Below are positions 33,925 through 45,839 of a DNA stretch of 64,000 nt, piece after piece. Position numbers and translations under genes: made by a program. Positions within the stretch are counted from its first letter, which is position 1. Each line of letters begins with the position of its first letter. This stretch comes from Pardosa pseudoannulata. Its lineage: Eukaryota > Arthropoda > Arachnida > Araneae > Lycosidae. Under the pieces are notes generated by a model, which had not been told where the DNA came from, did not search any database, and saw only the letters and a program-made list of their open reading frames with translations. Where the stretch lies: assembly GCA_032207245.1 (NCBI GenBank), contig CM063503.1, forward strand, positions 64,442,566-64,506,565, written 5' to 3'.

Positions 33925-34930
33925 GGTCATTGTTTGTATCAATAACAATTTTAAGGCAACATTGGACTTTAAGCTGAGAGAAATTTTGAGGAAATTATGA
34001 TATTTCTAACTCATTGAATTATGAATTACACTTGAGAATCAAATGCAGAAAGGGTTTTTCAATGTCTATCTTCTCATAAGGAATATAATAATTAAACTTA
34101 TATGCAATTAAAGTATTGCTAATAATAATTTTAAATATTTTTAAACAAAATCTTTGACTTCAGAATTTGTAAAAAGTCACAGATATAGAAAGGAAAGGTG
34201 TTTCTTCAAAAAGTGGATTATTTTTTCAAAAGTACAGTCTTCTATGACTGGTATAAAAATAAACAAATTGTTTGTATCAATAAGAATCTTAAGGTGACAG
34301 TGGACTTTTAGCTGAGAGAAATTTTGAGGAAATTTTCATATATCTAACTCATCGAATCATGAATTACAGTTGAGAATGAAATGCAGAAAGGGTTTTTCAA
34401 TATCTCTCAGCTCATAATGAATATAATAATTACTCTTATATGCAATTAAAGTATTAATAATAATAATTTTAAATATTTTTAAACAAAAGTTTTGAATTTT
34501 ATAAATGTTTCACCCTTTCTTGGTGCATTTTAAACCACCATATATTTTAAAACTTATCACTTATTTACCTTGTAGTATATCTATCATATCATAATGACTA
34601 TAATAATTACCCTTATAAGCAATTAAAGTATTGATAATAATAATTTTAAATATTTTTAAACAAAAGCTTTGAATTTTATGAATGTTTCACCCATTCTCGG
34701 TGCATTTTAAACCGCCATATATTTTGAAATTTATCTCTTATTTACCTTGTAGTATATCTATCCCCTCATAATGAATATAATAATTACCTTTATATGCAAT
34801 TAAAGTATTGCAAATAATAATTTTAAATATTTTTAAACAAAAGCTATGAATTTTACGAATGTTTCACCCATTCTTCGTGCATTTTAAACCGCCATATATT
34901 TTGAAATTTATGACTTATTTACCTTGTAGT
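33925..34930. repeat. Nested tandem duplications
   Basis: A ~338-bp unit occurs twice (from about 33930 and 34268), each with AGCTGAGAGAAATTTTGAGG and CAGAAAGGGTTTTTCAAT. After it, a ~178-bp unit with TAATTTTAAATATTTTTAAAC, GAATGTTTCACCC and TTATTTACCTTGTAGT repeats from about 34441, 34620 and 34797. Confidence 0.9.
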
Positions 34931-35224
34931 TTATACAACGAAAGGTAGTTAGAATCAACGTTTCGACGTATATGATTTATTAATTCTGTGGTTAAAAGAA
35001 CTGTTAAATCAATTTTGTACAGGAAAAAGGGATATGTTCTCTGTTAGTCTTCCTTTTTTCTTTATATTTTTTTGGAATGCTTATGACAAGAACTACATTT
35101 TATTCTAAGGGGAAAATGAGTGTTATAAATAGCCTTATTATGGATAAAAAAATGTGCATGGAGAATTTTCAATGAAGCTCATTTTCAAACGATTCATAAT
35201 TAATGGCTCCAACAATACCTAATA

Positions 35225-36063
35225 CAGTGAAGACAGCTTAATGTGATCAGTTTGGGACACCGTGATTTCGATAGCAATAACCGATTGATAACAATAAACG
35301 ATATGCAAAATTAGATAAATTTACCACCACCCTTTAATTTCCACGTACTAAATTTCAAAACAAAATGAAAAAACACACCTTATATTTATGTATTGTATAT
35401 TATCCTTTTAAAGGATAATGTAAGCATGTAAACATAATAATTGTAACATGTAAACATGTAAACATAAGAATTGTATACATAATTTTAAAAAATGGATCAA
35501 TTGTTGACTGTCTACAATTTTTTTCTAAGAAGCTTTGATAAATTGTTCGTAATCATAATCAACCTGTCATAACTATTTAAAATTTCGATCTTTTAAATGT
35601 TAAACCATTTCGCTTTCAGGCTTCCATATCGAATAGCTGCATGTAAGCGAGTAAGGCATAAAATGTGAATACGCGCCTTCTCAGTTGCGATAATAATGTG
35701 TTGCCCTCTGCTTATCTGACAACATTGACCATCAGCAGGGTGTGCGTATTTCTGAAAAATTCCAGGAACGTGTAATTTCCCACTCCTTTGTTCATTCTAA
35801 ATTTCCATAGGTTGAAGAGGAGATTTCTTGGAAATTCAAACAACAACTAAGGGAAGGAAAAGAATGGATTCCTTCTGAATTTATTGTGAATATTCCTTTG
35901 CCAGTTGAAATGAGGTTCGAAAACTGATCCCATTATCTGATGTAACGATCACATAAAGCGATAATTTTAACATACAAATGAATAGAGAAAATCGGGATCA
36001 AGTGATTTCGATAACAATAAACGATTGATAATTAACCACTATCACATTACGCGGAGTCCACTG
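35225..36063 (-). mobile_element. pogo/Tigger-type element, copy 1 (TA target)
   Basis: Flanked by TA. Left end CAGTGAAGACAGCTTAATGTG; right end, read in reverse, CAGTGGACTCCGCGTAATGTG. It is homologous throughout to 37123-37909. The minus strand keeps a decayed version of the transposase start seen in copy 2. A GTGATTTCGATA(G/A)CAATAA block occurs near both ends in the same orientation. Confidence 0.85.
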
Positions 36064-36080
36064 TATATTACTTCCTAACT

Positions 36081-36855
36081 TTAACCCCTTCCCTGTTTTG
36101 CACGTACACCGTATGGGTACGGTTACCGTGCCTTTAATAATTTGCCCGTACGGCGTACAGGCAATCTGATTTCTTTGTCGGTCTCACTGTTTTGGCAGTA
36201 TCTTTTGTATTCTTAACGTCAAATTAGTCGTGTAGATGTCCACAAGATGTGAGTTTCCTCAGTGTACTCTTTTGGTTTTAAAAGCGGGAGTTTTCTGATA
36301 GGTTTTGCATTACTCCGCGAGTTGTTATCTTTGAGTTTTTGGCTTGAATTTTTGAGAGACTGACAGAGAGAAACGCTTTACAGGTAATTCCACCTACAGA
36401 AAATAAAACTAAGATCTGCAAACCAGTGCTGTGTGTGTTCTATGTGTGACTAGGTATTTTTGTTCGGACTGTTAAGTTAGACTTTTCCCTCTTTCAACAT
36501 TTATCACATTAAATCTGATCTTTGTAAAAGCACGTTAAGTAAATGTACTTGTATAATTTGCATTCAAAAATAATTATGTAGTAATTATAATCGAAAATAT
36601 GAATGTTTTTTACATGCACAACAGTAAACGTAACTTCCCTGTCTGGCATTCATGAGAGAGAAAAGACTTCCAGGGAAAAAACATTATTTTATTTCTTGTA
36701 AAAAAATTGTTATACATGCTTAAATTACTTAGAAATATTACTGCTAAAAACATTTTCCAGCTTCAAAATGTAAATAAAACAATAATACGCAATAAAATAT
36801 TGTGACATTTTTTGAATCGAACTCGTGAAGAAAATTGAAACTGTTAAGGGGTTAA
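36081..36855 (+). mobile_element. piggyBac-type relic bounded by TTAA
   Basis: Starts TTAACCCCTT and ends AAGGGGTTAA, a 10-bp inverted terminus including the TTAA target expected for piggyBac. The interior encodes a transposase C-terminal relic. The left subterminal region has palindromic phrases such as GCCCGTACGGCGTAC and CACCGTATGGGTACGG. Confidence 0.78.
36357..36540 (+). pseudogene. piggyBac transposase C-terminal fragment
   Basis: One plus-strand frame reads RLTERNALQVIPPTENKTK, which matches the conserved stretch before the C-terminal cysteine-rich domain of piggyBac transposases (RLxxRHFxxxIPPTExKxKP). A one-base shift then gives NQCCVCSMCD, and after stops SFNIYHIK, resembling the CxVC and CFxxYHT parts of the C-terminal zinc-binding domain. 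At least one frameshift and two stops make it inactive. The catalytic DDE/D core is missing. Its position between two TTAA ends supports the call. Alternative explanations are unlikely given the motif order. Confidence 0.75.
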
Positions 36856-37122
36856 CCACTTTTACATAAATATATTTCAAGGGACTTGTTACATATTTTA
36901 GAAAATCGCTTAAAAACAATAATTTTAAGAGATTACGGTTAGCTTAAAAACAAAATTTCAGTCGAGTTTTTATTAAATTAACCTCTTTTGTTTTTAATGA
37001 ATGTAACTTCTCAGAAGAGATCCGAATCACATATGAAGGTTTCAGAAATGTACCTAAGTAGCGTATATAAACATTTTAATGTTATTTATTTAGCCGTCTA
37101 TATATTAGTTCAAAAGATACTA

Positions 37123-37909
37123 CAGTGGACTCAGCTTAATGTGATCAGTTTGGGACACTGCGATTTTGATAACAATAACCGATTGATAACAATAAACGAT
37201 ATGGAAAATTAGATAAATTTACCCTCCCCCCCCTTTAATTCACACGTACTAAATTTCAAAACAAAATGAAAAAACACACCTTATGTTATCCTGCATTTAT
37301 GTATATTATCCTTGAATTGTATGCATAATTAAAAAAAATTGATCAGTTGTTGACTGTCTACAATTTTTTCTAAGAAGCTCATTGATAAATTGTTCGTAAT
37401 CATAATCCACCTGTCATAACGATTTAAAATTTCGATCTTTTGTTTTAACTTTAAATCATTTCGCTTTCTGGCTTCCATATCGACCAGCTGCATGTAAGTG
37501 AGCAAGGCATAAAATGTGAATACGTTCCTTCTTTGTTCCGATAATAATGTGTTGTATTCTGCTTATCTGACAACCACTGACCACCAACAGGGTGTGCGTA
37601 TTTCTGAAAAAATTTAGGAACGTGTAATGTCCCACTCCTTTGTTCATTCCCCATTTCCCTAGGTGGAAGAGAGAGAATTTTTAAAATTTCAAACAGCGAA
37701 GGAAAAGAAGGATGAGTTCCTTCTGAATACATTGTAAATATTCCTTTGCCAGTTAAAATGAGATTCAAAAACTGATAACATTAACCGATGTAATGATCAC
37801 ATAAAACGGTAATTTTAACATACAAGTGAATAGAGAAAATCGGGACCAAGTAATTTCTATAACAATAAACGATAGCCTTAACCGTGATCACATTAAGCGG
37901 AGTCCAATG
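37123..37909 (-). mobile_element. pogo/Tigger-type element, copy 2 (TA target)
   Basis: Flanked by TA. Left end CAGTGGACTCAGCTTAATGTG; right end, read in reverse, CATTGGACTCCGCTTAATGTG. The copy is 787 bp, and large parts align with copy 1. The minus strand holds the start of a transposase. Confidence 0.88.
37329..37478 (-). pseudogene. Truncated pogo/Tigger-like transposase N-terminus
   Basis: The minus-strand ATG at 37478 opens a 49-codon frame starting MEARKRNDLKLKQKIEILN, which fits the start of the CENP-B/pogo-type helix-turn-helix (KRxxLsLexKxeIL). This domain binds the terminal repeats in intact elements. The frame ends at a TAA, and the rest of the DNA-binding domain and the DDE domain are absent. 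Copy 1 carries the same region with an early stop and an indel. Confidence 0.65.
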
Positions 37910-39803
37910 TAGTAGAAATGGAATTCAGCCGGTCTGTTGTTCTTAAATTTCCCATGTATCGAGATTAAAAATTAAACAAATTAGCTGAAAAGTTGAAATT
38001 GAAAGAATTCAAATTAGTCAAAATAGCTATTAAAATGTAACTATTGCTGAAATTTTATTTCAAAAGTCATCGTGGCATTGTTTATTTATTTATTTACATA
38101 ATTTGTATAGAATTGTGGAAAATGTATACTTTTATAATTCCTTTGATTCAAGCTATTACTTATTAAACAGCTTTGAGATTCAAAAACTCTTCTGTAGAGA
38201 ACAAAAACGAATCAAAATGATTCGTTTCAGAAATAATTTAAAATTATTGTTATTTGTTCTTAAGCTTTTTTATTCAAAATCTCTTTTATCATCGAGATGC
38301 TTTCATGACACCAGATTTAAATATAAAAATAAATATTTTACCATAATTTATTTATTTTTGTATACAGTATAAGTATATATTTGGTATACAGAATAAGTAC
38401 ATGATTTTTAGACACTTGTTTTAAGTATACAAATATTGACAAAAATAAATATTTTACGTATGGCCTGATTTTATGCTGTGTAATAAATAAAAATTTTGGT
38501 GCAATATTTGATTGCTGGACATAAAAAATTTTTTGATTTAATAAATGGGAAAAAATTAAACTGGTACTAACATAAGTATGTGGTGAGTGATAGAATAGCA
38601 CTGCAACTAATGTGTCATAATTTTAACCGTCTAAAATAATTTTGCTACCCCAAAAAAATTACATTTTGCGAACCAATTTGTGATTGTGACCTCCAGTTTC
38701 AGACGGGCTAAATTAAGCTTCATTTTACACAGAGCTCATTTTCTGCTCTCAAACAATAAGTGCCCGTCTTTGTTATTAAGATTCCTTATTAGCTATGATT
38801 TCGCCTAAAAATAAAGTATTTACAAAAAATCTAACAATTAAATTGAGTGTAGCATAAATCTAGAAAAAAAGTAAGTAGTTAACCTAAAAAAGGACTGAAT
38901 TTTAACCGCAAGTTAGTTATGTGTTCAAAGACTATCAATGGAATATCCCAATATGGAAATCTATTTGTGACCCTAGAAACATATTTGTATTTCTGTAATT
39001 ATTTGTTAAAGGAAATTTGAAAGCCAATTCAACGATACTGAATAGGATATAAGAAAGGATAGTGACCCGACCACACTGCAAGAATAACATTACGTTTAAT
39101 GAATACTCCTCTTTGCCTTTTGACAGGTAATCTACCTTTAACATCGGATCCCATCACAGCAAAAACTTTTAAAAATTGAAATATAGGGGATAGTAATTGC
39201 ACTATTCTGTTAGATAATGACCACTCGAGTGCGGTTTTGGGGATTTTCCCCATTGTAGTCTGAGGCAGAGTTATTCTATTTCTAGGTATAGAAGCCAATC
39301 GTGGTCGTGATAAGTTGCTTTGAACTTGGAAAGACATCCATTGCTTCCGGCATCCTAGTTGACACCATTTCATACTGTATCCTGTTCCTTCAGAGTCTAG
39401 TCACAAGGTGCATAAAGAATTTACTCTTAATGAGGCTCGGAGCAAGATCTCAAGTGTTGCTGTGTCAGGTAATTTTTCAGTTTATTTCGACTGACCGGTC
39501 GCATTGCATTTCGTGGAATAAAACCAGTACCTTTAATCAAATTCCAGTTCTACGAAGTCGATTTCTACAGCCCATAATAAGTGTTTTAATTGTAAAATTT
39601 ATTTCCAGACTTTAAAGTGTTAGAAGAGAGTTTAAATTTCTTTACTACTTAACCATTTTTTTAAGCTAAGTAAATCTAAGGGTATAATACATGTTAATAG
39701 AAAAAAATTAAAAACTTGACACTTCATTAAAATATTATACTAATAACTTATTTTTTGGTAGTTTCTTTCTAATTAAGTTTTCAAATTTACAATTAAATAT
39801 TAG

Positions 39804-39806
<3 letters not shown>
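37910..39806. other. AT-rich DNA, no gene confirmed
   Basis: The block 39030-39480 is somewhat less AT-rich and has antiparallel ORFs of about 105-115 codons, but none has a domain, splice or start context that I recognise. Confidence 0.45.

Positions 39807-39866
<60 letters not shown>
39807..39866. repeat. (AT)n microsatellite
   Basis: Uninterrupted run of about 30 AT dinucleotides. Confidence 0.97.
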
Positions 39867-39869
<3 letters not shown>

Positions 39870-39953
39870 ACCCTTTCTAATGTCGTGGTAAGTATACTTA
39901 ATACCCTGGTGATAAAATAGTTTCAAGTGCATAGTGAAAAATTAGCTTTTAAT

Positions 39954-40905
39954 CAATTTTTTAACTATTCACAATAATACGTTAAGCGTTATTTCACGTT
40001 ATCAATTCACGTCAACGCATTTCGTTTTTGCTTATATTGATTAATAACTCCCCATTTTCTAAAATTTCAACTAAAAAGTATAATATGAATAATTTGTGAA
40101 TAACAAAATTGTAACATACAGTTACTTTTGTAGTTTGTAGTATTTACAAAATATACTTTAAAAATATAAAAATATAGAAAGAAACAAAAAGAATTCCGCT
40201 TCATAGATTTATTTGGTCCCCAAATGGGTGGTGGTAAGCATAATTACTACCAAATAAATGTGTCAAAAATTTTATATATTAAACTCAACTAATTTTATAT
40301 AATAAGCTCAATGAATTTTTTCTTATGTCAATCTCCATCCCTAAAATATTTTAATATACATTACGAGAAATACACGGCCCTTTAAACGGTTAAAATAGAT
40401 TAAATCTCCGTGTGACAAATCTCTGTAATCAATTTTTTAACTATTCACAATAATACGTTAAACGTTATTTCAAGTTATCAATTCATGTCAACGCATTTCG
40501 TTTTTGCTTGTATTGATTAATAACTCTCCATTTTCTAAAATTTCAACTAAAAAATATAATAGGAATAATTTGTGAATAACAAAATTGTAACATACAATTA
40601 CTTTTGTAGTTTGTAGTTTTTACAAAATATGCTTTAAAAATATAAAAATATAGAAAGAAACAAAACGCATTACGCTTCATAGACTTATGTGGGCCCCAAT
40701 GGGTGGTGGCAAGCATACTTACTACCAAAAAATGTGTCAAAAATTTTATATATTAAACTCAATTTTATATAATAAGTTCAATGAATTTTTTTATTATATC
40801 AATCTCCATCCCTAAAATATTTTAATATACATTACAAGAAATACATGGCCCTTTAAAAGGTTAAAATAGATTAAATCTCCGTGTGATAAATCTCTGTAGT
40901 TACCC
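39954..40905. repeat. Tandem duplication, period 474 bp
   Basis: The two copies start with AATCAATTTTTTAACTATTC at 39954 and 40428 and stay closely similar through GATTAAATCTCCGTGTGA(C/T)AAATCTC at their ends. Confidence 0.94.
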
Positions 40906-43900
40906 AATATATTTCAATTGTTTATTCCATAAGTAACAATTATTCAAGTTGTAGCTATTTTTTTAACTTGAGTATATACGGAGAATAAGGGGGAATATAT
41001 AGATACATTATAAATACAGGAAGGAGTCCCAAAAATATTTTCTGAGTGAAATGTGATAATAGTGTGACTAATGCGTAGTTATACATAATTACATTACATA
41101 AAATGGCTTGAAATTAATATCAACAATAATTTGCTTTTAATGAAATAAAATGAAATATCTTTCCCTTAAAATAGGTTAATATTTTATTTAACTCACTATC
41201 CTAGCGATAAAGAAATCAAAAATAACATTCGAAGAGAGGAATATCTCTAATCAGCTATTGTTTCTTATTATTAGCAATTCCTAAATATATTCCTAGTATC
41301 AATAGTATTTTCTATTTTAAATTGTCTTATAAAGTAAACTAATACAGAATTTTAGATTTTGATGATAAGTAAATTTCAATAATTACATTTATACCTGTTC
41401 GTAGTTTATGAAACCAACAATTTTATTTCTAACATTATGAACAAAATGTATCTATAGTTTCAAATACAACCCAAAGACCTTTAAATTTATCAATTTATAA
41501 TTAGATACCATACTATACAAACTTTTTACGTGTCAAAATCCAAACTATTAATATTATTGATTATTTTTGCTGTGTTCATCAGAAACAAAAACCCTACTTA
41601 CTTTCAGTCTACATGATTTAAAATCAGACAATTTACAAATATATATAGCAGAATTTCTGTTATATATACTAAACCATAATAGAATTACATTTTGTATTTT
41701 ATAGATTTATCAACGCTTTTATCTTTTTAAACTATCAATCCCTTATATAAAAACAATGAAAAAATTTTTTCTTATTTATTGTATACTTAAAAGGGTATTT
41801 TAGATTTTTAAAACATATGATTTGTCAAAAATCATAAATAAAATTTTAAGAGTCTCATACAAGGCTTTAATGGTTTGAGGGAGACGTACAAATGCATGTG
41901 TATTTAAAAAATAAAACAGAATAAACAATGCATTTAGTTGGCATGTTTTATATTTATGTGAATGATTTACTTTATCATAAATGGTGTTTTAAGAGGATTT
42001 TTTTTTAATAAAATGAAAAGATTCAAAACAAACAAAATGTCTTACCGTATATTCACTTCTTTAACAGATCTTAGACATCATCTTTTCAATTTTGGGCTAC
42101 CAACTTTAATCGAAAAATTAATTAAACTTGAAATCGCATAAGAGACCTAGATATTAGAATAAATTAATATTAAAAAGTAATATAAAATTCACTTAAAAAA
42201 TGATTTTTAACTATTTTTATCAATTAAAATAAGGAGGTTCAGGTGAGAGGGTCAAATACGGCTCTTTTTGACGTTTTTATTTTAAATCAGCTTATTATAT
42301 TTCAAGTAGGATATTTAAAATAACGTTTAGATTTCTAACCTTTTAGAAAAGGTTAAATATAAATGTTTCGCAGTTGCCCAAATTCCTTTACTGATCTTAG
42401 AGAGTTTTATAAAATCCTATTTCCATGCTGAACTCTGAAAATGCATGTTTTTATTTAGCCATCTTATTTGCATTCATTAAATTAACTAAAATTAAAATAG
42501 TTTGAAAATTTATGTGATTATTCACATTTTTTATCGCTTATTTCTCTGTAGAATTGCTACATTGAAGTGACCCCATATTGTGCTTTTGATGGATTATTAT
42601 GTATTTATAAGGCCTCGTGATGTAGTAATTGTGATATCCAATGAAATAAATAATCCAATACGGTTTTTTAAGTTTAAATTTTTGTATGTATTATTAGGTA
42701 AGAATGCGCTATCGAAATACGAAAATAAGTCGTTTTACAATACAAGCTTCGCATTAATATCTACCGATATTTTATTTAGACCATAAATGCCGTATTTCCA
42801 ATATTAAATTTCCATTATTGTTATCATTTTCAGCAACTCCAAGCGATAAAAAGCTAAGCAGTAGTAGATAGTTACAGTATCTGCCATTTAACTCTCCTTT
42901 AAAATAACTTTTTGCATAATCGGTTTTTATTTTAAGCATAATACAATTTCAGAAGTTACAATATGTATGTTTGCATTGTTTTAAACAATGAAAACTCAAA
43001 AATAAGAATTTTGAAGGCATATGAGAATATCTTAAAAATTATTCAGCCATGTCTATAAAAATTTTTAATGCATAATTCATAATAGTGAAAATTTTCTTTT
43101 TAAATTACGATAATACTTTATATACGGAAACAAAAATGTGTTATATGCATGAAAAAAAGTCTTATTTTACTCTTAAAGCTTCATGTATTTTTCTTTAATT
43201 CATACCAGAATACTTTAGAAAAATCTGGTACTTTTTAAAATTTTGTATTTGAGAAGGTATAATACATTTCGAGACAAAAGGAACACAATTATAATAGTTT
43301 TTTTTAATTCATCATAAAAGTTTTGCTAGGTTAGAATAAAAACTTTAATAATACTTTAATACGACTCTATAAAATTTTTTTTAGTTTCAAATAATACACA
43401 TTAAAAAAAAAAAGACTTACACACTAAACGAAGAAAAGGAAATTTACTCGTACTTAAGATAATTTTTGAAAAATATATAATAAAAACTAAATTTTTATAT
43501 CGAATTAAAGCTAAATATCTTGTGAAAGTAGATTATATAAATGTGTACAATATATTTTATTTTATAGCATGGTATATAATAAAAAATTTCAATTTCTTAA
43601 AAGCTATTTTTATAAATTTTGAAGTGTTAGATACCTTTATAGTTTTAGGTATACATAATAAAAAATATATGACAGTATTTTAACTTACAGTTTTAATTAC
43701 TAATTTATATATATTTCAAAAGATATTGTGTGAGTAAGCTTCTATTACTAGCTGTATATATTTTAAATTTTAAAATGCACAAAGCTTGAAACAACTTTTT
43801 TTAATATTGCTAAAGTATTATTAAAGAACTTTTAAAATTTTTATCATGAAAAGAATATACCTTCATATTCTACGATAAATAGATAGTGTGTTATTTTTAA

Positions 43901-44165
43901 GGAACACTATCTTTTGAATTGAAAAATCTCTACTATGAAAGCATATTTTTAATACAAGCATTTAAGAAAAGCTTGGAAATAAATGGGGGAAAAATAATCA
44001 CCATGCAGCATTTTGAAATACTGGGGAAGATAAAACTGTGAAACTGACAAACTGCCTTTAATGATTTAAAAATTTTAAAAGCCTACACTTTCATTTAAAT
44101 AAATTATAAGTAGCTTAAAAATCAGGCATTCAAAGTTACAAAACGTGAAAATGTTTATAAAATTC
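40906..44165. other. Long AT-rich stretch with nothing recognised
   Basis: I see no domain-bearing ORF, splice-flanked exon, RNA gene or transposon end. It could be intronic or intergenic DNA. Confidence 0.5.
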
Positions 44166-44169
44166 AAAC

Positions 44170-44222
44170 TTTCCACCGAAGTTGCATAATAAAATTACTT
44201 TTATTGTGTAATTCGGTGGAAA
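44170..44222. repeat. Long hairpin 1 (about 24-bp stem, TTAC loop)
   Basis: TTTCCACCGAA (44170-44180) pairs with TTCGGTGGAAA (44212-44222). The stem continues inward, with a few mismatches and one bulge, to CATAATAAAA facing TTTTATTGTG, and closes on TTAC (44195-44198). Confidence 0.88.
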
Positions 44223-44278
44223 ATAACTGAAATAAATAGGCACAAAACTACTTTTGTGTCTACTTATTTTAGTTAGTT
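44222..44278. repeat. Long hairpin 2 (about 26-bp stem, CTAC loop)
   Basis: Starts where hairpin 1 ends. AATAACTGAAATAAATAGGCACAAAA faces TTTTGTGTCTACTTATTTTAG with few mismatches, closing on CTAC (44248-44251). Confidence 0.85.
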
Positions 44279-44595
44279 ATATCAGCAAAGAATTTCCAAT
44301 CTTATGATTTCATATAAAACCATTTAAATAAATTTACAAAAATACACTCATATACGTTTAACGCGAAATAGTTTAAGACGAAATATTGGTTTACACGAAA
44401 TAATACAACGGTCCCTACAAACTACTATGTATTTTTATGCATTTTGCTTCTCTTTAAACGAAATGAAAGTCGCTTAACACGGAAAGGTTATTCTTGTGAA
44501 TGTTTTTCTTTTCATTTATTTTTATTAAATACATGCATATATTTATATATGGTAAATAAAATGTACTCCCCTCCTAATAAACTTAATTTTGTTCA

Positions 44596-44598
44596 ATA

Positions 44599-44687
<89 letters not shown>
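44596..44687. repeat. (TA)n microsatellite
   Basis: About 45 TA units with two single-base interruptions. ORFs crossing it on both strands are artefacts. Confidence 0.97.
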
Positions 44688-44691
<4 letters not shown>

Positions 44692-44786
44692 TAATACCTT
44701 TTAACACGAAAGAATATTTATGCCCCCTCATTTTCTTGGTAAACGATTTTTCCTGTATACTTTATAAACAAATCAATCTTTAATAA

Positions 44787-45838
44787 ACTATGTTCTACTA
44801 ATGATTTAAACTTAACTATATTGTTAGTAATCATGTACGCTAGCCTTAATATAATTTTTGTTAACAACAAAGTGCCTCTTATTTAAAACTTTTTAACAAA
44901 AATATTTTTTTTGTTTCAAAAATGAATGAGATATGTGTATAAAAATAATGATTTGATCTAACTATGTTCTACTAATGATTTAAACTAACTATATTGTTAG
45001 TAATCATGTACGCTAGCCTTGATATCATTTTTGTTAAAGCAAAGTGTCTCTTATTTAAAACTTTCTGACAAAATTTTTTTTTATGTTTCAAAAATGAATG
45101 AGATATGTGTGTAAAGATAATAATTTGATCTATGTTCTACTAATGTTTTAAACTTAACTATATTGTTAGTAAATCATGTACGCTAACCTTGATATCATTT
45201 TTGTTAACAACAAAGTGTCTCTTATTTAAAAATTCCTAACAAAATAGTTTTTTATGTTTCAAAAATGAAGGAGATATGTGTGTAAAGATAATGATTTGAT
45301 CTAACTATGTTCTACTAATGATTTAAACTTAAATATATTTTTAGTAATCATGTGCGTTAGCCTTGATATCATATTTGTTAACAACAAAGTGTCTCATATT
45401 TAAAACTTTCTAACAATAATATGTTTCAAAAATGAAAGAGATTTGTATGTAAAGATAATAATTTGTTCTATGTTTCTACTAATGTTTTAAACTTAACTAT
45501 ATTGTTAGTAATCATGTACGCTAGCCTTAATATAATTTTTGTTAACAACAAAGTGCCTCTTATTTAAAACTTTTTAACAAAAATATTTTTTTTGTTTCAA
45601 AAATGAATGAGATATGTGTATAAAAATAATGATTTGATCTAACTATGTTCTACTAATGATTTAAACTTAACTATATTGTTAATAATCATGTACGTTAGCC
45701 TTGATATTTTTGTTAACAACAAAGTGTCTCTTATTTAAAGCTTTCTAACAAAAGTATTTTTTTATGTTTCAAAAATCAACGAGATATATGTGTAAAAATA
45801 ATGATTTGATCTAACTATGTTCTACTAATGATAGTGTT
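44787..45838. repeat. ~172-bp satellite, six units plus a partial
   Basis: Units begin TATGTTCTACTAATG near 44791, 44965, 45133, 45308, 45471 and 45646, with a final fragment at 45818. Unit lengths are 163-175 bp. Units 1 and 5 are almost identical (AATATAATTTTTGTTAACAA near 44848 and 45531), suggesting a tetrameric higher-order step of about 680 bp. Confidence 0.94.
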
Positions 45839-45839
45839 C

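Noticed and set aside
39029..39373. 114-codon minus-strand ORF
   Set aside because: No recognisable domain, start context or splice signals. An opposing 104-codon ORF partly overlaps it, as expected by chance in a less AT-rich patch.
44444..44783. ORFs on both strands across 44.6 kb
   Set aside because: Created by a TA microsatellite, with Tyr-Ile repeats in both directions.
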